Below are positions 7,369 to 17,649 of a DNA stretch of 36,698 bases, in pieces. The translations under genes and the position numbers were made by a program. How positions within the stretch are numbered: the stretch's first letter is position 1; every line of letters begins with the position of its first letter. The DNA is taken from NCBI GenBank assembly GCA_016719855.1, contig JADJYH010000054.1, positions 1-36,698 on the forward strand, in the 5' to 3' direction. Under the pieces are notes generated by a model that saw only the letters and a list, made by a program, of their open reading frames with translations, was not told where the DNA came from and did not search any database. The DNA comes from Saprospiraceae bacterium. GTDB taxonomy: Bacteria > Bacteroidota > Bacteroidia > Chitinophagales > Saprospiraceae.

Positions 7369-8586
7369 CTATGCAGCTTCGTCCCCATCCATCTCGTCGT
7401 TCGGCATCCCGCCGTCGGGCAGGGCCTTCACCCTAATCAGTCCATAAGTCATTATTAGGCTCGTGGCAAGAATGACGAACAGGAGTAGGCCACTACCTAT
7501 ACCCCACAGGCGCTCAGTTTCGGGGATACTGAAGAAAAGCAAGATGCTGATAAGTCCCCTTGGGCTGATGAAGACTTCTGGCTTCAGCTCTACCTTGGCA
7601 ACAATTCGCAGGTAGGCCAACCGCAATGCATAAATGACGGCTATCGTCCCCAGCCCGTTTGCGATGGTCGGTAAATCGGTGAGGTGGCTCAATTCCATCG
7701 TAAACCCAAAAACCACGAAGAAAAACGTGCGGATTAGAAAGGCGCTCTCGGCGGTAAGTATGTGCAGTTGAACGAGGTCTTTTTCAAAATTTGGATAAAC
7801 AAAAAACTTTTTGAACCACTCGAAATTGAACAGTTGTGTGTTGTTCAGGAAAAGCCCGAAAATCAAGATGATGATAAGGGTGGATAGGTGGAACTGCTTG
7901 CCCACCGCGTAAATCAGCACCAAAATGGCAAGAATGAGGAAGAATTTGATGTGGTGCTGGATGCGTCCTAAGAGGTACAGCAGAAAGAAGCTGAACACTG
8001 TCGCCAGTGCCAATATCAGCACCGTTTCGGCGGCGAGTTCTAAGAACGAACCTGCGGACACCTGCTTGTTGTACACCAAGAAATTGAACAACATGATGCC
8101 CAAAATGTCCGAAAACGTGGACTCGTAAACGATAAATTCCTTTTTGGAGGTCATCAGATTGGCAACTGATGGGATAGCGATAGCAGAACTTATGGTGCCA
8201 TACGGCACGGCATTCAGCAGGCAAGTCTTGAACGGTGCACCGGTAATGTACACAAAAAACCAGCCGATGAGCATTGACGAGAGAACAAGCAGGAAAAAAG
8301 CCGCTCCAAACGACTTAAGGATTACCTTCTTTTTTTCTGGAGTAAAGTGCAGCTCTAATGCCCCTTCCAGCACGATCAAAATCAACCCAATGGTTCCGAT
8401 GACAGGCAAAATAATAGAGAAATCAATCCCCGGAAAATGGAAGGCATCTGCTAGCAGCTTGAGCAAAACACCAGTGGCCAGCAACAGCAGCACGGCGGGC
8501 ACTTTAGTTTTTTTTGCAAAAATGTCGAATAAGTAGGAGAAGATAAACAGTCCGCAAAGTAGAATGATGAATTCGTAGCTGCTCAT
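7369..8586 (-). CDS. Cation:proton antiporter (CPA superfamily)
   Basis: A 405-residue polytopic membrane protein with about 11-12 hydrophobic helices. The N-terminus (ILLCGLFIFSYLFDIFAKKT, then KVPAVLLLLATGVLL) and the segment VPYGTISSAIAIPSVANLM fit the Na+/H+ exchanger fold. The motif ESTFSDILGIMLFN corresponds to the ES.xND segment of CPA1 exchangers, with Ser in place of Asn. The hydrophilic tail is short and acidic (PNDEMDGDEAA), and no TrkA-N/RCK domain is attached. The likely role is Na+ or K+/H+ exchange across the inner membrane for pH or salt homeostasis. The ion is not predictable from sequence alone. The ATG at 8586 is the only reasonable start, and the gene stands alone. Confidence 0.88.
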   Translation of the reverse strand: MSSYEFIILLCGLFIFSYLFDIFAKKTKVPAVLLLLATGVLLKLLADAFHFPGIDFSIILPVIGTIGLILIVLEGALELHFTPEKKKVILKSFGAAFFLLVLSSMLIGWFFVYITGAPFKTCLLNAVPYGTISSAIAIPSVANLMTSKKEFIVYESTFSDILGIMLFNFLVYNKQVSAGSFLELAAETVLILALATVFSFFLLYLLGRIQHHIKFFLILAILVLIYAVGKQFHLSTLIIILIFGLFLNNTQLFNFEWFKKFFVYPNFEKDLVQLHILTAESAFLIRTFFFVVFGFTMELSHLTDLPTIANGLGTIAVIYALRLAYLRIVAKVELKPEVFISPRGLISILLFFSIPETERLWGIGSGLLLFVILATSLIMTYGLIRVKALPDGGMPNDEMDGDEAA

Positions 8587-8709
8587 TAATTGTTGTTATT
8601 TCCTGTGTAAGAATCGGGTTCTGTTTTTTGCCTTCAAAACCTGAAACCGTAAAAACCAACTGCAATAGCTTCAGTGGTCAGCCGCATAATAGAGCCGTGC
8701 TATTCATTT

Positions 8710-8964
8710 TCAAAAAATTAACCTCGCAATCACTAAAGACATGGGGCGGGAGCCCGGGGGGAGGGGTTCGGGGGGGGCGGGGGCAAAGAAGGAAGATGGT
8801 CCCCCCCCGCCCCCCCCGCGGGGGGGTTGTTGTTTTTGGGCGTCAAAAGCGATGGCTGCACAGCCCAACACAAAAGCAGCGGCAAGCAGCAAGTCCATGG
8901 ATTGGCCTATTGGGTTATCGGCGAAATAAAGGAAAGCCACGGGAATGAACAGCATTTGGGGCAT
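8710..8964 (-). CDS. Small putative membrane protein with low-complexity tail
   Basis: An 84-residue ORF. The first 45 residues form one or two hydrophobic segments (FIPVAFLYFADNPIGQSM, then LLLAAAFVLGCAAIAFDA) and look like a real membrane protein. From about residue 47 the sequence becomes PPRGGGGGG and PPEPLPPGS, which is simply the translation of a G/C-only hairpin at 8754-8827. The true C-terminus is therefore uncertain. The gene may end soon after AFDAQKQ, with the hairpin lying in its 3' end. I do not recognise the family. Confidence 0.45.
   Translation of the reverse strand: MPQMLFIPVAFLYFADNPIGQSMDLLLAAAFVLGCAAIAFDAQKQQPPRGGGGGGPSSFFAPAPPEPLPPGSRPMSLVIARLIF
8754..8827. repeat. G/C-only 14-bp inverted repeat with homopolymer runs
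   Basis: The arm at 8770-8783 (eight G, C, five G) pairs perfectly with 8804-8817 (five C, G, eight C) across a 20-base purine-rich loop. Further G-runs flank it at 8755-8766 and 8820-8826, so the region could also form G-quadruplexes. It may act as a strong transcription or replication block, or be an assembly problem in a homopolymer zone. Confidence 0.75.
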
Positions 8965-9018
8965 TATTTTACAAATAAATCAAGTCTGGGCTTGTCGGTT
9001 CCGTGCGCAGGTTTCCAA

Positions 9019-10040
9019 TCACTGATTGCTTACCAAACCCCTTGCCCTCGCATCCGTCCAAATCTCCGCTGAGGTATTTACCCGCACGGCGGCAATATGG
9101 GAGTTGGCTTCTATCAGCTTCGCAATGCGGCGGGCATTCTCCGTGTCACGGGTCTGGCGGATGTAGATGGCCAGCACCCGGCCATCAAACTCCTCGGCCA
9201 TTTGCAGGTAGTAGTCGGCGTCCTTGCTGGCCGTGTCGCCGAGCATGACGAAGGGCAGGTCGGGGTACATGCCCATGATTTGCCGGAAGGCTTCGAGCTT
9301 GTGGATGGGGCGGTTGGCGCCTCGCTTGAGCATGTGCGTGCCGTAGTCACGCAGCAGGATGGGGCCTTTCGGTAGCTGTTGTACCTCCATGAACCTTGCA
9401 AGCAGGTCGTAAATGTTCCAGGGGCTGTCCGAGACATAGAAAATGGGGTTCTCCCGAAGTCTGTCGTGGCCCCGTTCGAGCGCTCGCAGCAAGTCAGGGG
9501 TGCCCTCCATCGGCAGTCGCTGGTGACTGGCCTTGAAGAGCGTGGCGTAAATCATTTTCAACTTAAAACGGGAGGTGACGTGGGTTTGCAGCACCGTGTC
9601 GTCAATGTCGCTGATGATGCCGAAGCTGGCATTTTGGAAGGGAACAAGAGTTCGGCGGGGCTGGCCTCAGCAGGGTGGGCGCCTTTCGCCGGGCTTTCCA
9701 GTAATTGTACACTGCCTGAAATCCATTGGTTTTCAAGGGGTTCTGGCGGCGAGTGCCAAGGTAGTTCGAGTGTGAAAAAGCCCTCACGGTCCGATTCCGC
9801 CAAATACTCCGTTCCGGCCAGTTGTATGGAAAGTTTTGCCCCAGCGATTTCATCACTTTCGAAGCGGCGCAAGCTGTCCAGCAGGTTGCGGAGGCGGCTT
9901 TCGTTGTTGCCCTTGAAAATGCCTTCGTCTTCCAGCACACGGCCTTTCAGGAAAAACCGCTCTGCATTTGCAAAGCCCCGGTAGGGCACGACCATGAGCG
10001 GTTCGGGAGATATGAGGATATTGGAAAAATGGCGAAGCAT
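9019..10040 (-). CDS. App1-type phosphatase (DUF2183), frameshifted
   Basis: Two frames (ATG 10040 to about 9635, then about 9632 to 9019) together form one 340-residue protein once a single A is restored in the TTTT run at 9632-9635 (plus strand). The N-terminal half (NILISPEPLMVVPYRGFANA) and the catalytic half fit the App1/DUF2183 family, related to yeast phosphatidate phosphatase App1. The HAD-like signature D.DDT appears as GIISDIDDTVLQTHV exactly across the junction, and FVMLGDTASKDADYY supplies the later acidic motif. ATG 10040 overlaps the cvfB stop (TGATG), which implies translational coupling. An upstream GTG at 10043 is less likely. The substrate could be phosphatidate or another phosphoester. 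Confidence 0.82.
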
Positions 10041-10886
10041 CACGGTTTTTTTGTCAAATAAATCCCATCCTCTTCAATCCTAACCAGCCGCTGCTTGTAC
10101 AACCCGCCCAGTGTCATCTTGAAGGTCTTTTTGCTCATTTCGAACACCCGTGCAATGTCCTCCGGGCTGCTCTTGTCGGTGAAGGGGAGGAAGCCGTTGT
10201 TGGCCGTCAATTTGGCGAGCAGCTTGTCGGCGCTGGATTCCACCTTTCCATAACCGGGCCGTTGAAGCGTCACGTCTATTTTTCCGTCCGGGCGCACGGT
10301 CTTAACGTAGCCCCTTCCGCTCATCGCCCCGTTCAACCCGCTCGAAAAGCTCGTTTTCGTACACCAGCCCCCGGTAGCGGTGGTTGATGATGACGTTCAC
10401 GCCGAGGTCGGTGGGGTCGTCAATGATGAGGTCAACGGCTTGGCCGTCCTTGAGGTCAATGTCTTCCTTTTTCAAAAACTTCTGGTAGCGCCCGCTGGCC
10501 ACAAGCCGCTCCGTTTTTTCATCCAAAAACAAGTAAACCATGTACCAGCCGCCCACCATCATGCGGCCCGGCTGCTCCTTGAACGGGACCATGAGGTCCT
10601 TTTCCAGGCCCCAATCGAGGAACGCCCCAACCTGGTTTACTTCCCGCACTTGCAGGCAGGCGAACTCGTTGAGCTTGATGCGTGGCTCGGTGGTGGTGGC
10701 GGTGATGCGGTCTTCCGAGTCCTTGAAGATGAAGACCCGCAGGTACTGCCCCTCCTCCAGCCCGGCCTCTGGGATGAATTTATTGGGCAGTAGCACCTCC
10801 CTCGTGCCTTCCCGGTCGGTCAAGTAAATGCCGTTGTCCGTTTGCCGGACGGCCCGAAGGCGGTTGAATTTGCCAAGGGTTATCAT
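10040..10886 (-). CDS. cvfB: CvfB-like S1 RNA-binding protein, frameshifted
   Basis: Two ORFs (10302-10886 and 10040-10336) form one 281-residue protein if the GGGG run at 10311-10314 is read as GGG, giving ..RVERGDERKGYVKTVRP... The first part contains S1-like OB folds (LLPNKFIPEAGLEEGQYLRV; VNQVGAFLDWGLEKDLMVPF), and the end is a winged-helix (KSSPEDIARVFEMSKKTFKM). This is the CvfB/YitL layout: three S1-like domains plus wHTH. Such proteins bind RNA and affect virulence regulation in Staphylococcus. The role in this phylum is unknown. Start MITLGKFNRL fits the family. It is followed by the App1-type gene with a one-base overlap. Confidence 0.85.
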
Positions 10887-10952
10887 GATTGGATTGTTGA
10901 ATTTGCTTGCCCCTTTGGGGTTTGATTGCTGGTTGCTAGTTTTGTTTTGTAT

Positions 10953-11034
10953 CTATTCAGCACGTATTGTACAAGCCGCTTTGTCATTGCCTTCGGCAAT
11001 GACAAACGAGACGCACACCGTCAAAGCTGAATAG
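10953..11034. repeat. Nested palindrome upstream of cvfB
   Basis: An outer 9-bp stem, CTATTCAGC (10953-10961) with GCTGAATAG (11026-11034), encloses a perfect 12-bp hairpin, TTTGTCATTGCC (10980-10991) with GGCAATGACAAA (10995-11006), with a TTC loop. It lies between the divergent cvfB start and the panC 3' end and has no T-run. It could be a REP/MITE-like element or a structured RNA. Confidence 0.7.
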
Positions 11035-11067
11035 TTACTTTGTTTTTTTGGATAAAATGGGTATGCC

Positions 11068-11919
11068 TCAAGGCGCTTTCATCACCAAATTGTCAATCAG
11101 CCGCACCGTTCCGAAACGCACAGCGGTGCAAGCTACCACCATCTCGTGGTCTTCAAAATTGGCGATGGGCTGCAGCGTCCGACCATCCACAATTTCAAAA
11201 TATTCAGGCTCCATGCCGGGTTTCGAAAGCGAACGGAGCGCAACCGTCTTCAGGTCGTCCGGTCGTTGGTCGTGCATGTTGGCCTTGGCATCGCTGAGGG
11301 TCTGGAAAATCAGTGGGGCGAGTGCATGTTGCTCCGGGGAAAGAAGCATGTTGCGGCTGCTCATGGCGAGGCCGTCGGGTTCGCGGACGGTGGCGCACAT
11401 GTTCAGTTTCACGGGCAAGCTCAGTTGCGAAAGCATCCGCTGCACGATGGCAAACTGCTGGAAATCCTTTTGTCCCATGAAAAGTTGGTCGGGCTGCACG
11501 ATGTCGAGCAGGCGCTTCACCACTTGCGCCATGCCGGCGAAGTGGCCGGGTCGGTGCGCTCCTTCCATCAGTTGATCCAGCTGCCCGAAGTCAAGGTGGA
11601 GGGGCGATTGTTGGCCGCTGGGGTACACCTCCTCCACTTCGGGCATGAAGAGCACGGAGCAGCCGCTTTCGAGCAATAGGGCGATGTCGTTCTCGGGCGT
11701 CCGGGGGTACTTGGCAAGGTCGGTGGCCTCGTTGAACTGGGTTGGGTTTACGAAGATGCTGCAAACGGTACAGTTGGTCTCCCCCGCCGATTTGCGCACA
11801 AGCGAGGCATGGCCTTGGTGCAGCGCCCCCATTGTCGGCACGAACCCGATGGTTTTGCCCTCTCGTTTCCGGGCGTCGAGGTGGCGGCGCAGGTCGGCTA
11901 CTTTTTTGAACAAATACAT
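11068..11919 (-). CDS. panC: Pantothenate synthetase
   Basis: Joins pantoate and beta-alanine with ATP to make pantothenate, on the coenzyme A pathway, in the cytoplasm. The HIGH-type motif MGALHQGHASL (His34 and His37), FVNPTQFNEATDLAKYPRT and the GMAQVVKRLLDIVQPDQ stretch are all present, with SSRN (AMSSRNMLLS) for ATP binding. I chose ATG 11919 (MYLFKKVADLRR), giving 283 residues. The ORF extends upstream to 12093 but that extension is not family-like. A TAnnTTTG element lies about 75 bases upstream of this start. It is divergent from the GT5-like gene at 12267, a pairing I recall from other Bacteroidota. Confidence 0.96.
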   Translation of the reverse strand: MYLFKKVADLRRHLDARKREGKTIGFVPTMGALHQGHASLVRKSAGETNCTVCSIFVNPTQFNEATDLAKYPRTPENDIALLLESGCSVLFMPEVEEVYPSGQQSPLHLDFGQLDQLMEGAHRPGHFAGMAQVVKRLLDIVQPDQLFMGQKDFQQFAIVQRMLSQLSLPVKLNMCATVREPDGLAMSSRNMLLSPEQHALAPLIFQTLSDAKANMHDQRPDDLKTVALRSLSKPGMEPEYFEIVDGRTLQPIANFEDHEMVVACTAVRFGTVRLIDNLVMKAP

Positions 11920-11993
11920 GAATCTCGGTTGGTTGTGACCTGACGGCAGCCCGCCTGGCGTTGTTCGATTTGCTTGGATACTCTGAAGCCGGG

Positions 11994-12001
11994 CAAAAGT
12001 A
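11994..12001 (-). promoter_or_regulatory. Probable panC promoter, -7 element
   Basis: The minus strand reads TACTTTTG, an exact TAnnTTTG match about 75 bases before the chosen panC ATG. This supports the shorter 283-residue protein, because the long ORF extension would lie upstream of the transcript start. Confidence 0.55.
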
Positions 12002-12208
12002 GCCGTTTTTGTAAAGTTGGGCCTTGGGAAAAGCAACCGGGCTATCAGGTCTGGTGTTTTTACCAAAAATGACTGAACCGATTTTGCTCCCAAAGCCTAC
12101 CAAAACCTGCTTTTTATCAAGCATTTAGAAGGCTCTAAAATGGCGTCCCAAAGGGGCGTGAAAATTATTATGTGGCCAAAGGGTGCATTAGTCCGCATTT
12201 TTTTTTAG

Positions 12209-12216
12209 TATCTTTG
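12209..12216 (+). promoter_or_regulatory. Promoter of the GT5-like gene, -7 element
   Basis: TATCTTTG on the plus strand, followed by CGGC, matches the Bacteroidota -7 consensus, 51 bases before the ATG at 12267. It is preceded by a nine-T tract. Confidence 0.65.
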
Positions 12217-12266
12217 CGGCCAAGTTCATTGAGAAGAATTTTTTTTCAAAAAAAACTCAAAACAAC

Positions 12267-13091
12267 ATGGCAGAAAAAAAGAAGCTTTTGTTTGTGACGC
12301 AGGAATTGGACCCTTACACGGCCATCACGGAGGTATCTGAAATCGTGAAAAAACTGCCGGAATATGCCCAATCGAATGGCATGGAAATACGGGTGCTGAT
12401 GCCCCGCTACGGGATTATCAACGAACGCAGGCATAGGTTGCACGAAGTGGTGCGACTTTCAGGAATGAACATTATCGTGGACGACGACGACTATCCTTTG
12501 ATAATAAAGGTGGCCTCGCTCCCCGGTGCAAGGCTGCAAGTTTACTTCCTTGACAACGACGATTTCTTCAAGCGCAAGTCTGGTTTTGCGGACGATGCTG
12601 GCAACCCCTACGAAGACAACCCCGACCGCATGATTTTCTTCTGCAAGGGCGTGATTGAAACGGTGCGCAAGTTTGGCTGGCCGCCCGATATCATCCACTG
12701 CCACGGCTGGATGACGAGCCTCATTCCGATGTACATTCGGGAAGCTTACAAAACGGAGCCGCTGTTCCAAAACTCAAAGATTATCTATTCCGCTTACGAT
12801 ACCGATATGGATAGCCACTTTTCCGATGCATTCATCGAGAAGGCAAGCATCAACAGTCTCAACCGCAGTGACCTCGATGCCTATCTCAACGGCAATGAGG
12901 TGTTCCTCCACAAAGGGGCCATCATGTACTCGGATGCCATTATCCGGGGCAGTGAGCACCTGCCCGACGAAGTTGAGCAGCTTATCATTGAATCCGGCAA
13001 GCCGGCACTTGCCTTCCACAGCGAGGAGGAAATGCTGCCTGCGTACATGGAATTTTATAACTCCATGATGGTGGAAGAAGAGGCGGTCTGA
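12267..13091 (+). CDS. GT5 N-terminal-like protein, catalytically degenerate
   Basis: A 274-residue protein that aligns by eye with the N-terminal Rossmann domain of starch/glycogen synthases (GT5): LLFVTQELDPYTAITEVSEI, EIRVLMPRYGIINERRHRL, VYFLDNDDFFKR, PPDIIHCHGWMTSLIPMY. The second GT-B domain, with the catalytic Glu and nucleotide-binding residues, is absent. The ADP-glucose motif KTGGLADV is replaced by AITEVSEI. It is therefore unlikely to elongate glucans, although databases often call such proteins 'glycogen synthase'. The likely role is as a sugar-nucleotide sensor or partner protein (inference). It is divergent from panC and upstream of the DUF4270 gene and glmS, a neighbourhood I recall as conserved in Bacteroidota. 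It has its own promoter at 12209. Confidence 0.85.
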   Translation: MAEKKKLLFVTQELDPYTAITEVSEIVKKLPEYAQSNGMEIRVLMPRYGIINERRHRLHEVVRLSGMNIIVDDDDYPLIIKVASLPGARLQVYFLDNDDFFKRKSGFADDAGNPYEDNPDRMIFFCKGVIETVRKFGWPPDIIHCHGWMTSLIPMYIREAYKTEPLFQNSKIIYSAYDTDMDSHFSDAFIEKASINSLNRSDLDAYLNGNEVFLHKGAIMYSDAIIRGSEHLPDEVEQLIIESGKPALAFHSEEEMLPAYMEFYNSMMVEEEAV

Positions 13092-13197
13092 TTGGTTGAG
13101 TTGGTTTGAGTAGTTTGGAGGGTTTGAATTGCCTAATGTTTTTGAAGTACAATTCAAGCTTGTCAAACTCCTCGAACTAATCTATCCCTATCAAACA
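13092..13197 (+). repeat. Polarised word-repeat linker
   Basis: Directly after the stop codon come four degenerate G/T-rich words (TTGGTTGAG, TTGGTTTGAG, TAGTTTGGAG, GGTTTGAATTG; 13092-13131). The right half, 13150-13197, carries the imperfect reverse complement (CAATTCAAGC, TCAAACTCCTCGAACTAA) and can fold back on the left half. No T-run follows. Confidence 0.6.
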
Positions 13198-13268
13198 ACC
13201 TTAGCTCTCGCAACGGACACTTTCCTTTCGACATTTTTTATCGAAAAAAATCACCGGCTTTATTTAGC

Positions 13269-14621
13269 ATGAATAAACTTACCAACTCAGCATTTTGGTT
13301 GCTGACTATCTCCCTTGCTGCCTTGTTTTCTTGCAACGACCCCTCAGCAATTGGTTCCGACCTGCTTTCTGGCGACCAATTGGACACGGAATTTACCGAT
13401 ACCCTCACGCTGAGGGCTCGCACCGTTGCCAATGACTCGTTTACCGTTTGGGGGCCGGGCGTGAACGGCGTAGCTTTTCAAAACTTCGCATTTGGTGACT
13501 TCCAGGACCCAGTTTTCGGCAGGACGGTTTCCAGCATTTTTGCGCAGGTGGTCACCAACTCCACTCCCCCCGACTTCAAAGATGGGGTGAGCGTGCTTGA
13601 CTCGGTGGTGCTGACCTTGGCTTACAACACTGACCTCAGCTATGGCAAGATAGACGAGTCGTTCACCATCGAGGTATATGAAATGGACCAGTCGCTGGAC
13701 GTGAGCGAAGAGTATTTCAACACGGACAGCTTTTCGGTGAAACCCTCGCCGATTGGCACCCATACTTTCGTCCCAAACCTCACGGACAGCTTGACCATCC
13801 TGGAAACGAACGCTGACACCGTCAGGGAGGTGAAGCTGCCGCCGCATATCCGCATCCGTATTGACAGTCTGTTTGGAGCCTCAATTCTCCATTTGGATTC
13901 GTTGACCTTGGCGGATGACACCAGCTTTCTCAAAATATTGAAGGGCATCTGGCTCAAACCTGCTTCGCAAAACGCTGGGTTGCTCAGCTTCATCATGCGG
14001 AGTGGGAACACGAACATGAGGTTCTACTACCACGACGGCACTGCCAAGAAAAGCTACGATTTCAAGATATTTTCCGGCAACCCGGTGGTTCTCCACCAGC
14101 GCAACTACTACGGTGGTTCAGTTGTTGGGGAATATATCAGCCAGCCAGGCGAAGAACGAAATGACAGTCTATTGTTCTTGCAGGGCTTGAATGGCGTGAA
14201 CATTGAATTTGAAATTCCGTTTGCTGAGGAGCTGAAGGGACTGATTATCAACAAAGCGGAGTTGATACTCCCAATAATTACACTTACCGAAGATACCGAC
14301 GATTATGACCCTGTTTCGCAGATATATGTCTCGGAAGTATTGACGGACACCAGCGAGGCTGTCTTGGACGATATTTACTTCGCCTCCGTGAGTCACCCAA
14401 GTTCGGATTTTGGGGATTATTTCGGAGGGAAAGTGACTTCGGATGACAACTACAGCCTCAGCATTTCCGCTCATTTTCAACGGCTGATTTCGGGCGAGGC
14501 GGGCAAAAAAATGTTGTTCACGGTACATTTTCGCTCTGAGCGGGCCGCAAGAGTGGTTTTAGGTGGGCCGAACCATACCGACTTTCCTGCAAAACTAAAG
14601 ATTTGGTACACAAAATATTGA
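13269..14621 (+). CDS. DUF4270 outer-membrane-type lipoprotein
   Basis: A 450-residue lipoprotein. The N-terminus MNKLTNSAFWLLTISLAALF is followed by SCND, a lipobox with the lipidated Cys at about residue 22. The rest is beta-rich and acidic, and contains DPVFGRTVSSIFAQV, LILPIITLTEDTDDYDP and a C-terminus LGGPNHTDFPAKLKIWYTKY, all typical of DUF4270, a Bacteroidota-specific family of unknown function. The position between the GT5-like gene and glmS is the usual context I recall. Export via the Lol pathway to the outer membrane is inferred. Start ATG 13269 puts the signal peptide at residue 1. Confidence 0.88.
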   Translation: MNKLTNSAFWLLTISLAALFSCNDPSAIGSDLLSGDQLDTEFTDTLTLRARTVANDSFTVWGPGVNGVAFQNFAFGDFQDPVFGRTVSSIFAQVVTNSTPPDFKDGVSVLDSVVLTLAYNTDLSYGKIDESFTIEVYEMDQSLDVSEEYFNTDSFSVKPSPIGTHTFVPNLTDSLTILETNADTVREVKLPPHIRIRIDSLFGASILHLDSLTLADDTSFLKILKGIWLKPASQNAGLLSFIMRSGNTNMRFYYHDGTAKKSYDFKIFSGNPVVLHQRNYYGGSVVGEYISQPGEERNDSLLFLQGLNGVNIEFEIPFAEELKGLIINKAELILPIITLTEDTDDYDPVSQIYVSEVLTDTSEAVLDDIYFASVSHPSSDFGDYFGGKVTSDDNYSLSISAHFQRLISGEAGKKMLFTVHFRSERAARVVLGGPNHTDFPAKLKIWYTKY

Positions 14622-14843
14622 GGTTGAATGTTCTTGACTGGTCTATCAATCAAGCATTTGACTTTCAGAAAAAATAAGTACTCTCTCCGAAGAGTTATTT
14701 GACTTTTTTGTGATAATTTTCGCCGTCTTATAGGAATAATGAACAAGAGAGATAGGAGACACCTTAATTTTGGAACGACGTGACTAACGTCAGCATCCTT
14801 ATCTCCCACACAATATTTGACCACTCAATAATCACTTGAAATC

Positions 14844-16682
<1,839 letters not shown>

Positions 16683-16685
16683 TTT

Positions 16686-16740
16686 GATTGCGGATTGCGG
16701 ATTGCGGATTACGGGAATACCCGGGAATCGCAATCCCCAA
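16686..16740 (+). repeat. Heptamer tandem repeat with inverted partner
   Basis: GATTGCG occurs three times in tandem, then GATTACG (16686-16713), four bases after the glmS stop. The right side carries the complement (CCCGGGAATCGCAATCC), so GGATTGCG pairs with CGCAATCC and CGGG with CCCG. The start of the DUF4290 gene follows 26 bases later. Confidence 0.7.
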
Positions 16741-16765
16741 CCTCAAACTCTAATCCTCAATAGTA

Positions 16766-17491
16766 ATGGAGTACAACTCAAATAAAGAAGAACTTATCAT
16801 TCCCGAATACGGCCGCAATGTGCAGGCCATGATACGTTATGCCAGGGAAATACCCGACCGATCCACCCGCCAGCGCTTCATTGAGCAAATTGTGGGGCTG
16901 ATGATGCAGATGCACCCGCAAAACAGAAACTTGGAGGACTATCGGGACAAAATGTGGAAGCACGTATTCCGCATCGCCGAGTACAACCTCGACGTAATGC
17001 CGCCAAACGGCGAAATCCCAAAGCCTGAAGACAGCCGCAAACGACCAGAAAGAGTGCCTTATCCGACAAAAGAGACAAGGTTTCGGCACTACGGCCACAA
17101 TGTGCAGAAGCTGGTGGCCAGGGCACTTCAAATGGAAGAAGGCCCTAAAAAAGAAGGCTTTGTGCAGGTCATTGGCTCGTACATGAAACTGGCCTACAAA
17201 ACCTGGAACCGGGAGCACTACGTCAGCGACGACATCATCATCGAAGATTTGGAGCACCTCTCCGGCGGCAAGCTCAAAGTCACGGATGACGCTTCGCTCG
17301 ACAACCTGAGCCGTGGCGGTATCATCCGCCGCCCAGGCGACAACAGGGGTGGCGACCGTGACCGTGGTGGGCGTCAGCAACGCAGTGGTGGCCCCAGCAG
17401 GAGCGGCGGCGGCAAGGACAACAACCGCAGGGGCGGTGGTGGTGGAGGCGGCATGGACCGCCAGCAGCGCCGCAGCCCAAGGCGTAAGTAA
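16766..17491 (+). CDS. DUF4290 protein with an RGG-rich tail
   Basis: A 241-residue cytoplasmic protein. Residues 1-185 match the Bacteroidota DUF4290 family (IIPEYGRNVQAMIRYAREI; MMQMHPQNRNLEDYRDKMWK; RFRHYGHNVQKLVARAL). The last 55 residues are Arg/Gly-rich, with GGDRDRGGRQQ, GGKDNNRRGGGGGGG and ending RRSPRRK, a disordered cationic tail of the kind that binds RNA. The function is unknown. The tail suggests an RNA or ribosome partner (inference). It follows glmS across a repeat linker and ends at a strong terminator. Confidence 0.85.
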   Translation: MEYNSNKEELIIPEYGRNVQAMIRYAREIPDRSTRQRFIEQIVGLMMQMHPQNRNLEDYRDKMWKHVFRIAEYNLDVMPPNGEIPKPEDSRKRPERVPYPTKETRFRHYGHNVQKLVARALQMEEGPKKEGFVQVIGSYMKLAYKTWNREHYVSDDIIIEDLEHLSGGKLKVTDDASLDNLSRGGIIRRPGDNRGGDRDRGGRQQRSGGPSRSGGGKDNNRRGGGGGGGMDRQQRRSPRRK

Positions 17492-17514
17492 CGGAACAAT
17501 TTCGATGAAAAGCG

Positions 17515-17552
17515 GACGGGAAGACGGCAGGAGCCGCCTTCCCGTTTTTTTT
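17515..17552 (+). terminator. Terminator of the glmS-DUF4290 unit
   Basis: ACGGGAAG and CTTCCCGT with an inner CGGC/GCCG stem and an AGGA loop, followed by eight T on the plus strand, 24 bases after the DUF4290 stop. Confidence 0.9.
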
Positions 17553-17649
17553 GGATAAAAAAGAAAGCTTATTTGGTTGGAAGTCAGTGAAATGTGGTTT
17601 ATTTGACAATCGTTAACCGACCAATTTCTACAAAACAAAACGAAATAAA

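Noticed and set aside
8628..8948. Gly/Arg-rich plus-strand ORF
   Set aside because: Its composition comes from the poly-G hairpin; no start context or homology.
10302..10336. Programmed ribosomal frameshift in cvfB
   Set aside because: The run is GGGG without a slippery heptamer or pseudoknot, and eight similar breaks in unrelated genes point to a common technical cause.
12267..13091. True glycogen synthase
   Set aside because: It has only the N-terminal half and lacks the KTGGL motif and the whole C-terminal GT-B domain.
14622..14843. glmS ribozyme or riboswitch
   Set aside because: No ribozyme core sequence is visible; that ribozyme is mainly found in Firmicutes.
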